Positions 27,293 through 37,700 of a DNA stretch of 64,000 nucleotides are shown here, one piece after another. Every line of letters starts with the position of its first letter. Position 1 is the stretch's first letter. The position numbers and the translations under genes were made by a program. The stretch is from Limimaricola cinnabarinus (GTDB taxonomy: Bacteria > Pseudomonadota > Alphaproteobacteria > Rhodobacterales > Rhodobacteraceae), in the NCBI RefSeq assembly GCF_002723615.1, contig NZ_KZ304965.1, forward strand, positions 1 to 64,000, given 5' to 3'. The notes under the pieces are model-generated. The model saw nothing but the letters and a program-made list of their open reading frames with translations, ran no database searches and was not told where the DNA came from.

Positions 27293-28750
27293 ATGGGCTC
27301 CACGGTCATCAGGAACGGCACGATCGTCACGGCGGATCTGAGCTACGAGGCGGATCTGCTGATCGAAGGGGGCCGCATCACGGCGATCGGCCACGGCCTG
27401 ACCGGCGACGAGGTGCTCGACGCCACGGGCTGCTACGTGATGCCCGGCGGGATCGACCCGCACACCCATCTGGAAATGCCCTTCATGGGCACCCATTCGA
27501 CCGATGATTTCGCCTCCGGCACCCGCGCGGCCATCGCGGGCGGCACCACCATGGTCGTCGATTTCGCGCTGCCCAGCCCCGGCCAGAGCCTGCTCGACGC
27601 GCTGAAGACCTGGCACAACAAGTCGGGGCAGGCGGCCTGCGACTATTCCTACCACATGGCGATCACCTGGTGGGACAGGCAGGTCTTCGACGAGATGGAG
27701 ACGGTGGTGCGCGATCACGGCATCACCAGCTTCAAGCATTTCATGGCCTACAAGGGCGCGCTGATGGTGAATGACGACGAGCTCTTCGCCTCCTTCTCGC
27801 GCTGCGCCGAGCTGGGCGCGATCCCGATGGTGCATGCCGAGAACGGCGACGTGGTGGCCGAGCTTCAGGCGCGGCTGCTTTCGGAGGGCAACACCGGCCC
27901 AGAGGCGCATGCCTATTCGCGGCCCAGCTCGGTCGAGGGCGAGGCGACCAACCGCGCGATCATGATCGCCGACATGGCGGGCGTGCCGCTCTATGTGGTC
28001 CACACCTCCTGCGAGGAGGCGCATGAGGCGATCCGGCGGGCCAAGATGCAGGGCAAGCGGGTCTGGGGCGAGCCGCTGATCCAGCATCTCATTCTCGACG
28101 AGAGCGAATACGCCCATCCCGACTGGGACCACGCCGCGCGCCGGGTGATGAGCCCGCCCTTCCGCGACAAGCGCCATCAGGACAGCCTCTGGGCCGGTCT
28201 CGCCTCCGGCACGCTCTCGGTCGTGGCGACCGATCACTGTGCCTTCACCACCGAGCAGAAGCGCAACGGCGTGGACGATTTCACCAGGATCCCCAACGGC
28301 ACCGGCGGGCTGGAGGACCGGATGCCGCTTTTGTGGACGCATGGCGTGAACACCGGGCGGCTGACGATGAACGAATTCGTCGCCGTCACCTCCACGAACA
28401 GCGCCAAGATCCTCGGCTGCTACCCGAAGAAGGGCGCGATCCTCGTCGGCGCGGATGCCGACATCGTGGTCTGGGACCCCGAGAAGGAAAAGACCATCAC
28501 CGCGGCCGCGCAGGTCTCGGCGATCGATTACAACGTCTTCGAAGGGCAGAAGGTGAAGGGCCTGCCGCGCTACGTGCTGAGCCGGGGCCATGTCTCCTTG
28601 CGCGACGGCGCGCTCGACACCCGCGAGGGGCATGGCGAATTCGTCGCGCGGGCGCCGCAAGGCCCGGTGAACCGGGCGCTGTCCTCCTGGAAGACGCTGA
28701 CCGCGCCGCGCCCGGTGGCGCGGTCGGGGATTCCGGCCAGCGGCGTCTGA
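27293..28750 (+). CDS. hydA: Dihydropyrimidinase (D-hydantoinase family)
   Basis: The 485-residue amidohydrolase opens dihydrouracil and dihydrothymine to N-carbamoyl-beta-amino acids. It has the binuclear zinc site: GIDPHTHLEMPF (two His), the carbamylated lysine in HFMAYKGALM, VHAENGD, VVHTSCEEAH, and VATDHCAF (Asp). Length and motifs match bacterial dihydropyrimidinases. It is the middle step between PreTA and the ureidopropionase. It lies 148 bases after the lipoprotein gene, so it may have its own promoter. Confidence 0.94.
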   Translation: MGSTVIRNGTIVTADLSYEADLLIEGGRITAIGHGLTGDEVLDATGCYVMPGGIDPHTHLEMPFMGTHSTDDFASGTRAAIAGGTTMVVDFALPSPGQSLLDALKTWHNKSGQAACDYSYHMAITWWDRQVFDEMETVVRDHGITSFKHFMAYKGALMVNDDELFASFSRCAELGAIPMVHAENGDVVAELQARLLSEGNTGPEAHAYSRPSSVEGEATNRAIMIADMAGVPLYVVHTSCEEAHEAIRRAKMQGKRVWGEPLIQHLILDESEYAHPDWDHAARRVMSPPFRDKRHQDSLWAGLASGTLSVVATDHCAFTTEQKRNGVDDFTRIPNGTGGLEDRMPLLWTHGVNTGRLTMNEFVAVTSTNSAKILGCYPKKGAILVGADADIVVWDPEKEKTITAAAQVSAIDYNVFEGQKVKGLPRYVLSRGHVSLRDGALDTREGHGEFVARAPQGPVNRALSSWKTLTAPRPVARSGIPASGV

Positions 28751-28826
28751 GCTTCGCCGCGTCGCGGCACTGGTGATGGAAGGAGCGCTGGGCTAGTCTC
28801 GCGCGGCAGCGATCTGGAGACATGCG

Positions 28827-29861
28827 ATGCGGGTACTTGTGACGGGCGGGGCGGGCTATATCGGCAGCCATACCCTGGTGGAGCTTCTGGAGCGCGGCCA
28901 CGAGGTGGCCTGCGTCGACAACTACTCCAACGGCACGCCCGAGGCGCTGCGCCGCGTGGGCGAGCTGGTGCCGCAGGGCGCGCTCGAGGCGCATGAGGCC
29001 GATATCCGCGACACCGCGGCGCTGGGGCGGGTCTTCGAGGCGTTCCGCCCCGAGGCGGTGATCCATTTCGCCGGGCTGAAAGCCGTGGGCGAAAGCGTCG
29101 AGAAGCCGGTCGACTATTACGACGTCAACGTCTCGGGCACGCTGTCGTTGCTGCGCGCCATGGATGGTGCGGGCTGCGGGCGGATCATCTTCTCCTCATC
29201 GGCCACGGTCTACGGCGAGCCGGTGTTCCTGCCCTATACCGAGGAGCACCCGCTCGCGCCGACGAGCGTCTATGGCCACACCAAGCGCTTCGCCGAGCAG
29301 ATCCTCGCGGATTGGGCGGCGGCGCGGCCCGGCGCCGCGGCAATGCTCCTGCGCTATTTCAACCCGGTGGGCGCCCATGCCTCGGGCCGGATCGGCGAGG
29401 ACCCGGCCGGCATCCCCAACAACCTGATGCCCTTCCTCGCGCAGGTGGCGACGGGGCGGCAGGAGAAGCTGCGGATCTTCGGCGATGATTACCCCACGCC
29501 CGACGGCACCGGCGTGCGCGACTACATCCATGTCGTCGATCTGGCCCGCGCCCATGTCGCGGCGCTCGACCGCGCCTGCGGGATCGAGGGCAGCGAGACC
29601 TACAATATCGGCACCGGGCAGGGCTATTCGGTGCGCCAGATGCACGCGGCCTTCTCGAAGGCGGTGGGGCGCGAGCTGCCCGCCGAGGTGCTGCCGCGCC
29701 GGGCCGGCGACATCGCCGAGATGCAGGCCGATTGCGCCCGCGCGGCGCAGGCGCTGGGCTGGCGCGCCGAACACGGGGTCGAGGCGATGGCGCGCGATCT
29801 GTGGCATTGGCAATCGGCCAACCCGCAGGGCTATGCCACCCCGCAGACGCAGGACGCCTGA
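28827..29861 (+). CDS. galE: UDP-glucose 4-epimerase
   Basis: The 344-residue extended SDR has the NAD site VTGGAGYIGSH (5-15), SSSATVYG and the catalytic Tyr/Lys in SVYGHTKRF. It carries the galE-specific VDNYSNG, LRYFNPVGAH and GTGVRDYIHVVDLA. It interconverts UDP-glucose and UDP-galactose and would feed the adjacent envelope-sugar genes. Since the window's galactose operon is oxidative, galE here is more likely for polysaccharide building than for Leloir catabolism. Confidence 0.93.
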   Translation: MRVLVTGGAGYIGSHTLVELLERGHEVACVDNYSNGTPEALRRVGELVPQGALEAHEADIRDTAALGRVFEAFRPEAVIHFAGLKAVGESVEKPVDYYDVNVSGTLSLLRAMDGAGCGRIIFSSSATVYGEPVFLPYTEEHPLAPTSVYGHTKRFAEQILADWAAARPGAAAMLLRYFNPVGAHASGRIGEDPAGIPNNLMPFLAQVATGRQEKLRIFGDDYPTPDGTGVRDYIHVVDLARAHVAALDRACGIEGSETYNIGTGQGYSVRQMHAAFSKAVGRELPAEVLPRRAGDIAEMQADCARAAQALGWRAEHGVEAMARDLWHWQSANPQGYATPQTQDA

Positions 29862-29866
29862 CGGGC

Positions 29867-31855
29867 TCAGGTGGCGGGGATCTGATCCCGGTCTTCGATC
29901 CGGGCGGTGGGGCGATCGACGAGCGCCCGGCCGCCCTCGACCCAGCGGGCCACGACGGCGCGCAGCGCATCGTCATCGCTTTCGGCCACGGCCGCGCGCA
30001 GCGCCTTCATCCCGGCGGCGACCTCGATCTCGCTCAGATGCGCCTCGCGGGCCAGCATGATCTTGGGATGCGGCGTGCCGATCTGGTTCTCGCCGATCAG
30101 CAGCTCCTCATGCAGCTTCTCGCCCGCCCGCAGCCCGGTCAGGCGGATCTCGATGTCGCCATCGGGGTTCTGCTCGTCGCGCACCATGTAGCCGGCGGAT
30201 TCGATCATCTGCCGCGCGAGATCGTAGATCTGCACCGGCGCGCCCATGTCGAGCACGAAGACGTCGCCGCCGGTGGCGAAGGTGCCCGCGACGAGCACGA
30301 GGCGAGCGGCTTCGGGGATGGTCATGAAGTAGCGGGTGACCTCGCGGTGGGTCAGGGTGACGGGGCCGCCCTTGCAGATCTGGTCGTGGAACAGCGGGAT
30401 CACCGAGCCCGAGGAGCCGAGCACGTTGCCGAAGCGGACCATCGAATAGATCGTCCTCACCGAGCGGTTGGCGAGATCCTGCACCACCAGCTCGGCCATG
30501 CGCTTGGAGGCGCCCATCATGTTCTTGGGGCGCACCGCCTTGTCGGTCGAGATCAGGATGAAGCGCGCCACCCCCGCCTCGCCGGCGGCCTGTGCGAGGG
30601 TATGGGTGCCCAGCACGTTGTTGGCAAAGCCCGCCACCGGATTCTGCTCGACCAGCGGCACATGCTTGTAGGCGGCGGCGTGCAGCACGATCTCGACCTC
30701 GTGGTCGGCCAGCACCCGGCGCACCAGCGGCGCGTCGCAGACCGACCCCAGCACCGGCACGATCTCCACCCGCAGGTCGAGCGCCAGCGCCGAAAGCTCC
30801 TGGTCGAGCTTGTAGAGCGCAAGCTCGGACAGCTCGAACAGCACCAGCCGCCGCGGCCGGCAGGCGAGGATCTGGCGGCACAGCTCGGAGCCGATCGAGC
30901 CGCCCGCGCCCGAGATCAGCACCGCGCGGCCGCGATAGGTCTCCGAGCCGCCGGGCAGCTCGGCATCGAGCGGCGCGCGGCCCAGGAACTGCCCCGGCAC
31001 CACCGGGCGCAGCTGTTCGACGAGCGGCACGCCATTGCCGGCCAGCTGCGCAAAGGAGGGCAGGGTCTGCACGTCCAGCCCGTTCTCCTCGAGCTTGCGC
31101 GACAGCTGCGCCAGCCGGGCGCGCGGCACCGAGGGCATGGCCAGAAGCACCCGGTCGACCCGCTTGGTGCGCACCAGCCGCGCGATCGCGGCGGGGGCGT
31201 GCACGTGCAGCCCCTGCATGATCGCGCCCTGAAGCATCTTGTTGTCGTCGATATAGGCCACGGGGCGGACGGTCTCGTCGGTCCTCAGCGCGGCGACGAG
31301 CTGCTGACCGGTGCGCCCGGCGCCGTAGACCAGAACGCGCAGCTTGGGCTGCTGGCGATAGGCGTTCAGCACCAGCTTGAGCATCACCGCGCGGCTGCTC
31401 ACCGCGAGCAGCAGGTAGACCATGGAGAAGGTGACGAAGGTGGCACCGGGCGTGTTGCCGCCGCCCGCGCGCTCGATCAGCCAGCCCGAAGGCCCCAGAA
31501 GCGCCGCATGCACCGCCGACAGCGCGATGGCCCGGCTTTCATAGGCCTTGAGTTGCACCCGGTGGATGTTCATGCCGATCTCGATCACGGCGCAGGCCGC
31601 CATGAGCACCGGGATGAGCATCCAGTTGCGCATCATGTGGGTGCTGTCGGGAAACTCGTTGAGCTGCAGCGCCATCGCCAGCAGCATCGCCACCGGCACC
31701 AGCAGCACGTCGTTGGACAGGATCAGCCATTGCTTGGTGGCGCGTGACAGGCGCGTGATGATGCCGAGCATTTCCATCGCCTTGCCCACTTTATCGAAAA
31801 GGCCGTTCCACGCGCCTCCGACCCGTGCGACCGCTTTCGTCATTCCCGCTCGCAT
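29867..31855 (-). CDS. Membrane-bound nucleoside-diphosphate-sugar dehydratase/epimerase (CapD/FlaA1-type)
   Basis: The 662-residue protein has four N-terminal membrane helices (in about residues 35-165). A CoA-binding-like Rossmann domain follows (VLVYGAGRTGQQL, about 190), then a catalytic SDR domain with ISGAGGSIGSELCRQIL (about 315) and STDKAVRPKNMMGASKRMAE. This is the PglF/WbpM/CapD pattern of UDP-GlcNAc 4,6-dehydratases for surface sugars. The classical Tyr of YxxxK is Met in this motif (MGASK), as in the WbpM group. Starts at 31855, 31843 or 31778 are all possible. The stop is 5 bases from the convergent galE stop. Confidence 0.88.
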   Translation of the reverse strand: MRAGMTKAVARVGGAWNGLFDKVGKAMEMLGIITRLSRATKQWLILSNDVLLVPVAMLLAMALQLNEFPDSTHMMRNWMLIPVLMAACAVIEIGMNIHRVQLKAYESRAIALSAVHAALLGPSGWLIERAGGGNTPGATFVTFSMVYLLLAVSSRAVMLKLVLNAYRQQPKLRVLVYGAGRTGQQLVAALRTDETVRPVAYIDDNKMLQGAIMQGLHVHAPAAIARLVRTKRVDRVLLAMPSVPRARLAQLSRKLEENGLDVQTLPSFAQLAGNGVPLVEQLRPVVPGQFLGRAPLDAELPGGSETYRGRAVLISGAGGSIGSELCRQILACRPRRLVLFELSELALYKLDQELSALALDLRVEIVPVLGSVCDAPLVRRVLADHEVEIVLHAAAYKHVPLVEQNPVAGFANNVLGTHTLAQAAGEAGVARFILISTDKAVRPKNMMGASKRMAELVVQDLANRSVRTIYSMVRFGNVLGSSGSVIPLFHDQICKGGPVTLTHREVTRYFMTIPEAARLVLVAGTFATGGDVFVLDMGAPVQIYDLARQMIESAGYMVRDEQNPDGDIEIRLTGLRAGEKLHEELLIGENQIGTPHPKIMLAREAHLSEIEVAAGMKALRAAVAESDDDALRAVVARWVEGGRALVDRPTARIEDRDQIPAT

Positions 31856-31899
31856 CCCAGAAAAACCGTTCACAGGGTTATCCGACGTGACGTCATAAA

Positions 31900-32571
31900 T
31901 CAATCGCCCTTGGCGGGAACCCGCCGAGGCGGACCCACCGCCCGCGCGCTGCGTCGCTGCGGTAGAACGGTCCTTGCCGTCTGGACGAGCAACCACAGGT
32001 CGAAACAGGGTGTGGCGTGACGCTGGTAGACGAGGTCGAGCCGGGCCTTGCGCGGTACGCAGCGGCGCCGATAGACCGCGTCGGTCTCCTCGGCCGAGCG
32101 GCAGGCCGAAAGCAGCCGCTCTTCGGTGGCGTGGTAGCGCAGGCTGGCGAGCCCGGTGATCCCCGGCCGCGAGCGCAGCACCTCGGCGTAAAGCTCGGGG
32201 AAGGCCTCGACATAGACGCGCAGCGGCGGGCGTGGCCCGACGAGGCTGATATCGCCGCGGATGACGTTCCAAAGCTGCGGCAGCTCATCGGCCCGGCAGC
32301 GCCGCAGCAGCCGGTGCAGCCGCGACATGCGGGCCGACTTGTCGCCGCCCGTCACCCCGGTGGCGCGGGTGCCGTAGGCGGCGGGGCGCATGGTGCGCAG
32401 CTTGATCAGGCCAAAGGGCTCGTGCGGCGTGCGCATCCGCTCGGCCACATAGAAGACCGGCCGCCCCTCGAACGCCAGCAAGAGCAGGATCAGAACCAGC
32501 AGCACCGGCCAGAGCAGCGCCAGCAGCAGCAGCGCCACCGCGAGATCGAAGAGACGCTTGGCGCGGGTCAT
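31900..32571 (-). CDS. Bacterial sugar transferase (initiating phosphoglycosyl transferase)
   Basis: The 223-residue monotopic transferase starts with one strong hydrophobic segment (FDLAVALLLLALLWPVLLVL) and carries the family blocks LIKLRTMR, RADELPQLWNVIRGDISLVGPRP (with the catalytic Asp-Glu) and RPGITGLASL. It loads the first sugar phosphate onto undecaprenyl phosphate for polysaccharide or glycan synthesis. Its start overlaps the upstream epimerase gene by ATGA, and the CapD-like gene lies 44 bases downstream, forming a surface-glycan operon. Confidence 0.9.
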   Translation of the reverse strand: MTRAKRLFDLAVALLLLALLWPVLLVLILLLLAFEGRPVFYVAERMRTPHEPFGLIKLRTMRPAAYGTRATGVTGGDKSARMSRLHRLLRRCRADELPQLWNVIRGDISLVGPRPPLRVYVEAFPELYAEVLRSRPGITGLASLRYHATEERLLSACRSAEETDAVYRRRCVPRKARLDLVYQRHATPCFDLWLLVQTARTVLPQRRSARAVGPPRRVPAKGD

Positions 32572-33416
32572 GCGAGGGTCCAGCCGGCCATGCGCGCCTC
32601 GGCCACCAGCCCCGGCGCGGTGGCGGGCGCGACGGCGCCGATCGCTGCCGCGAGGCGCGAGGTGTCGAGCCGCGTGCGCGGCAGCGCGCCGGGCGGCGCG
32701 GCGCGCCAGGCCCAGCGCGCGCCCGCGGCATCGAGGATCTCATCCATGCCGACCGCGCCGGGCTGGGCGAGATTGAGCACCGGCGGCAGGGTGTCGGCCG
32801 CGCATAGCGCGTCGAGCGCGCGGGCCAGCGTCAGCGGGCCGAGATAGGCGCGGCGCGGCGCCCGCCCGTCCTCGAAGCGGTCAAGCGTCACCGGCCCGGC
32901 CGACATGGCGCCGAAGAGCTGGTCGCAGCCGGCGATGTTGGCAAGCCGCAGGCAGCAGGCCGCCGGGGCCTGCTCCCCGAGCCGCCCGACATGGGCGGCG
33001 ACGGCGCGCTCCATCGCAAGCTTGGCTTCGCCGTAGGGGGCAGCGGGGGCGGCGCTGTCCTCGCGGCCGGGATCGGCCTCGCGGCCGTAGACCGCGGCCG
33101 AGGACATCAGCAGCACCGGCCCGAGCCCGTCGCGCGCCGCCAGCCGCAGCGCGGCCAGCGCCAGATCGGTGTTGGCCGCGAGCGCGTCGGGCGACCCTTC
33201 GGTGACGCCCGCCAGCACCACCACGCCGCGCACCGGGCGCGGCAGGGCAGGGGGCGCTTCGCGCATGTCCCAGGCATAGTCGCCCCGGCGGCCATGCCAC
33301 AGCGCGGCGCGGCCCATGGGCCAATGCCCGTCATCCGCCAGACGGCGCAGCGCCCGGCCGATGCGGCCGGTGCCACCGAGAATCAGGGGCCCTGTCTGCG
33401 CTGTGTCCGCGGTCAT
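32568..33416 (-). CDS. NAD-dependent sugar epimerase/dehydratase-like protein
   Basis: The 282-residue extended SDR has a slightly divergent nucleotide site (ILGGTGRIGRALRRL, 12-26) with the catalytic-type Ser in LMSSAAVYG and Tyr/Lys in PYGEAKLAME. The C-terminal half is Ala-rich and variable. It probably modifies a nucleotide sugar for the glycan initiated by the adjacent transferase. The exact reaction is unknown. Confidence 0.82.
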   Translation of the reverse strand: MTADTAQTGPLILGGTGRIGRALRRLADDGHWPMGRAALWHGRRGDYAWDMREAPPALPRPVRGVVVLAGVTEGSPDALAANTDLALAALRLAARDGLGPVLLMSSAAVYGREADPGREDSAAPAAPYGEAKLAMERAVAAHVGRLGEQAPAACCLRLANIAGCDQLFGAMSAGPVTLDRFEDGRAPRRAYLGPLTLARALDALCAADTLPPVLNLAQPGAVGMDEILDAAGARWAWRAAPPGALPRTRLDTSRLAAAIGAVAPATAPGLVAEARMAGWTLA

Positions 33417-33458
33417 GGCTTTCGGCTAACCGATCGCGGCGCATGGCGCCAGATCCCC

Positions 33459-34067
33459 TCAGCCCCGGAAAGCCGCGCGCGCGCCGATCAGCCGCAGACT
33501 GCCGCTCAGATAGCACAGCGCCCCGAAGACCCATGCCAGCGGCGCGAACCAGTCCGGCCACAGGCACAGCGCCACGAAGAAGCCAATCGTCTCGGTGCCC
33601 TCCAGCAGGCCGTTCGAGAAATAGAGCGACTTGATGCCCTGCGCCGAGGTCTGCATGGCGCGCTTTTCCGCGAGGATCGCGTAGCCGAGGAAGGTCGTGC
33701 CGTTGAAATAGAAGGCCGCGAGCAGGAAGGCTCCCGCCGCGCCGTTGGCCGCGGGATCGGCCAGCACGAAGGCCAGCGGCACCGCGCCGTAGAAGGCGAA
33801 ATCGGCGGCGATGTCGAGATAGCCGCCCCAGTCGGTCCGGCGCGTCGCCCGCGCCACCGCCCCGTCGAGCCCGTCGGCCAGCCGCGAGGCCAGAAGCGGC
33901 CAGAGCGCCCAGCCCGGCGCGCCAAGCGCGATCAGCGCCGCCGAGAAAAGCCCCAGCCCCAGCCCCGCCAGCGTCACCCCGTCGGCGGTCGCGCCGCGCC
34001 GCGCCAGCATGCGGCCCAGCCGGTTCAGCGGCGGGTCGATCAGGCGGCGGGCGGCGGTGTCGAGCAT
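33459..34067 (-). CDS. CDP-alcohol phosphatidyltransferase family membrane protein
   Basis: The 202-residue integral membrane protein has the full CDP-alcohol phosphotransferase motif: Asp65, Asp68-Gly69, Ala72-Arg73, Gly81, Asp85 and Asp89 (in LADGLDGAVAR and GYLDIAADF). About five hydrophobic helices follow. The family transfers a phospho-alcohol from a CDP-alcohol to a second alcohol in phospholipid synthesis. The substrate cannot be read from the sequence. It is 42 bases from the sugar epimerase gene in the same direction, so it may modify a lipid or glycan. Confidence 0.88.
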   Translation of the reverse strand: MLDTAARRLIDPPLNRLGRMLARRGATADGVTLAGLGLGLFSAALIALGAPGWALWPLLASRLADGLDGAVARATRRTDWGGYLDIAADFAFYGAVPLAFVLADPAANGAAGAFLLAAFYFNGTTFLGYAILAEKRAMQTSAQGIKSLYFSNGLLEGTETIGFFVALCLWPDWFAPLAWVFGALCYLSGSLRLIGARAAFRG

Positions 34068-34158
34068 CTAGGCCTCTTCGGGCGGGGGCGGCTCATCATC
34101 GCGCCGCCGCCTGGCCGCGTCCATGGCGGGCGGCGCGGATGACGCGATGGTGAGAGGA

Positions 34159-34629
34159 TCACATCGTGTCGTCGATGATCGGCTGCATGGAGACATAGGT
34201 CGAGGTGCCCGCGACGCCCGGCAGGGCCGAGATCTTCGAGCCCAGCACCTCGCGGTAGCTGCGGATGTCGCGGGTGCGCACCTTCAGCAGGTAATCGAAA
34301 CTGCCGGCGATCAGGTGGCACTGCTCGACCTCGGTGATCATGCGGACGGCGGCGTTGAAGGCCGTGAGCGACTTCTCGGTGGTGTCCATGAGCCGCACCT
34401 CGACGAAGGCGACATGGTCGAGTCCGAGCTTGGCGGGGTCGATCACCGTGCGAAAGCCGCGAATCACGCCCTTCTCCTGCAGCCGCTTCAGCCGCACCTG
34501 GCAGGGCGATTTCGACAGGCCGACCCGCACCGCCAGCTCGGTGACCGGAAGCCGAGCGTTTGCAGCCAATTCCGCGAGGATGCGGTAGTCGGTGCGGTCC
34601 AGATGGCTGCCAGTGTCGGAATTGCTCAT
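34159..34629 (-). CDS. putR: Lrp/AsnC-family regulator of putA (PutR)
   Basis: The 156-residue protein has an N-terminal helix-turn-helix (DYRILAELAANARLPVTELA, VGLSKSPCQVRLKRL) and a C-terminal ligand-binding RAM domain (HLIAGSFDYLLKVRTRD). It is divergent from putA across 123 bases, the usual arrangement of PutR, which activates putA in response to proline in alphaproteobacteria. The ATG at 34629 has GGGACGAAAG upstream. Confidence 0.9.
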   Translation of the reverse strand: MSNSDTGSHLDRTDYRILAELAANARLPVTELAVRVGLSKSPCQVRLKRLQEKGVIRGFRTVIDPAKLGLDHVAFVEVRLMDTTEKSLTAFNAAVRMITEVEQCHLIAGSFDYLLKVRTRDIRSYREVLGSKISALPGVAGTSTYVSMQPIIDDTM

Positions 34630-34664
34630 CTTTCGTCCCGCCAATAACGAAGAAATCAATGCAA

Positions 34665-34702
34665 AAGGCGCGTCTGCCGTCGATTTTCGGGAAACGCGCC
34701 TT
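34665..34702. promoter_or_regulatory. Inverted repeat in the putR/putA divergent promoter
   Basis: AAGGCGCGT (34665-34673) and ACGCGCCTT (34694-34702) are perfect inverse complements around a 20-base AT-richer centre. This is the dominant symmetric element between the divergent genes, a good candidate for PutR binding or a leader hairpin of either gene. Confidence 0.45.
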
Positions 34703-34752
34703 AGCTGTTCAGGAGTAGGATGATTGGGACATTTACTCAAGGGGGTCCGCCA

Positions 34753-37700
34753 ATGAGCGAGCTTGACGATCTGCGCCACCGCATCCGTGCCGATCATCGA
34801 CGCGATGAGCCCGCGGTTCTCGCCGATCTGATGGCGCGCGACCCGATCTCGCCCGAAACCCGCGCCGCCGCGACCCGGCGCGGCACGGCGCTCGTGCAGG
34901 CGATCCGCAACGACACGCGCCCCGGCATCATGGAGGCCTTCCTCGCCGAATACGGCCTCTCGACCCGCGAGGGCATCGCGCTGATGTGCCTCGCCGAGGC
35001 GCTCTTGCGCGTGCCCGACGCCAAGACCATCGACGCGCTGATCGACGACAAGATCACCCCCTCGGACTGGAGCGCGCATCTCGGAAAAGCCGCCTCGCCG
35101 CTGGTCAACGCCTCGACCTGGGCGCTGATGCTCACCGGCAAGGTGCTCGACGAAAAGGGCGAGGGGCTCGGCCTCGTGCTGCGCCGCGCGATCAAGCGCC
35201 TGGGCGAGCCGGTGATCCGCGCCGCGACCTATGCCGCGATGCGCGAGATGGGCAAGACCTTCGTGCTGGGCCGCGACATCGACGAGGCGATCAAGCGCAG
35301 CCACGGCCCGATGCAGAAGGGCGTGACCTACTCCTACGACATGCTGGGCGAGGCGGCGCTGACCGCGCGTGACGCCGCCGGCTTCATGAAGAGCTACGAG
35401 AACGCCATCGCGCGGATCTCGAAGGAGGCCACCGCCGCCGACATCCGCGACAATCCCGGCATCTCGGTCAAGCTCTCGGCGCTGCACCCGCGCTACGAGG
35501 AGGCCCAGCGCGAGCGGGTCATGGAAGAGCTGGTGCCGCGCCTCACCAAGCTCGCCCGTGCCGCCAAGGCGGGCAACATGGGGCTCAACATCGACGCCGA
35601 GGAGGCCGAGCGGCTCGACATCTCGCTCGACATCATCGAGGCGGTGCTGTCGGACCCCGAGCTCGCGGGCTGGGACGGCTTCGGCGTCGTGGTGCAGGCC
35701 TTCGGCCGGCGCGTCGGCGGCGTGATCGACTGGCTCTACGCCCTGTCGGAAAAGCTCGACCGCAAGATCATGGTCCGCCTCGTCAAGGGCGCCTATTGGG
35801 ACACCGAGATCAAGCGCGCGCAGGTCGAGGGCCTGCCCGACTTCCCGGTCTTCACCGAAAAGGCCGCGACCGATGTGGCGTGGCTCTCCTGCGCCAAGCG
35901 CCTGCTTGGCATGACCGACCGGATCTACCCGCAATTCGCGACCCACAACGCGCATTCCGTCGCCGCCGTCATGGAGATGGCGGGCGAACGGCGCGACTTC
36001 GAGTTCCAGCGCCTGCACGGCATGGGCGAGGCGCTGCACGACAAGCAGATGGACCTGTCGCAGACGCGGCTGCGGATCTATGCCCCCGTTGGCGCGCATC
36101 GCGATCTTCTGGCCTATCTGGTGCGTCGCCTGCTCGAGAATGGCGCGAACTCCTCCTTCGTGAACCAGATCGTCGATGAGGGCGTGCCCGCCGAGGTGGT
36201 CGCCGCCGATCCGTTCGAGAAGCTTGGCGGTCCGCGTCCCGAGGAGCTGCGCGACCCGCGCGCGCTGTTCCAGCCCGAGCGCAAAAACTCCAAGGGCTGG
36301 GATCTCACCGCGCTCGACCAGATCGAGGAATTCGACGCGGGCCGCGCGGCTTTCAAATCCGCGACCTGGCGCTCCGAGCCGATCCTCGCCACCGAGGAAC
36401 CCGCCGAGGGCGACGAGGTGCTACCCGTCACCAATCCGGCCGACCCGTCGGACGTGGTGGGCGAGGTGGTGATGTCCTCCAAGGCCGATGTCGAAAGCGC
36501 CATCGCCCATGCCCGCCGCTGGCAGGCCCCGGCCTCGACCCGCGGCGCGACGCTGCGCCGCGCCGCCGATCTGTTCGAGGAAAACGCGCACGAGTTCTTC
36601 GCGCTCACCGCGCGCGAGGCGGGCAAGACGCCCAAGGACGCCGTGGCCGAGCTGCGCGAGGCGGTCGATTTCCTGCGCTACTACGCCGCCCGTGGCGAGG
36701 AGCTGAAGGACCCGGCGCGCGGCACCTTCGCCTGCATCAGCCCGTGGAACTTCCCGCTGGCGATCTTCACCGGGCAGGTCGCCGCGGCACTCGCCGCCGG
36801 CAACGCCGTGCTGGCCAAGCCTGCCGAATCCACGCCGCTCACCGCGGCGCTAGGCGTGCGGCTCCTGCACGAGGCGGGCGTGCCGCGCGACGCGCTGCAG
36901 CTCCTGCCCGGCGCGGGCAAGGTGGTGGGTGCGGCGATCACCTCGGACCCGCGCATCGCGGGGGTGTGCTTCACCGGTTCGACCGAAACCGCGATCGGCA
37001 TCGACCGCGCCATGGCCGCCAACATGGACCCGACCGCGCCGCTCATCGCCGAGACCGGCGGTCTGAACGCGATGATCGTCGATTCCACCGCGCTGCCCGA
37101 GCAGGCGGTGCGCGACATCGTGGTCTCGGCCTTCCAGTCGGCGGGGCAGCGCTGCTCGGCGCTCAGAATGCTCTACCTGCAGGAGGACATCGCGGATCGC
37201 TTCCTCGAGATGCTCAAGGGCGCCGCCGAGGAGATGGGGATCGGCGATCCGTGGAGCCACTCCACCGATGTCGGCCCGGTGATCGACGCACGCGCCGAGA
37301 AGGGCATCGTCGAGCATGTCGAGAAGGCCCGCGCCGAGGGGCGGCTGATGTGGCAGCTCGCAACGCCCGAAAAGGGCTTCTATGTCGGGCCTGCGCTGAT
37401 CAAGCTCGGCGGCATCGAGGAGCTGGAGCGCGAGATCTTCGGCCCGGTGCTGCATGTCGCGACCTTCAAGTCGACCGAGATCGACGACGTGATCGACGCG
37501 GTCAACGCCACCGGCTACGGGCTGACCTTCGGGCTGCACACCCGGATCGACGACCGGGTCGAGCATGTGACGCGGCGGGTCCATGTCGGCAACCTCTACG
37601 TCAACCGCAACCAGATCGGCGCCATCGTCGGCTCCCAGCCCTTCGGCGGCGAGGGGCTGTCGGGCACCGGGCCCAAGGCGGGCGGGCCGAACTACGTCGC

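Noticed and set aside
25292-28660. Minus-strand frame of about 1120 codons opposite the pyrimidine genes
   Set aside because: It lies opposite clearly real hydrolase, lipoprotein and dihydropyrimidinase genes and shows the same shadow composition.
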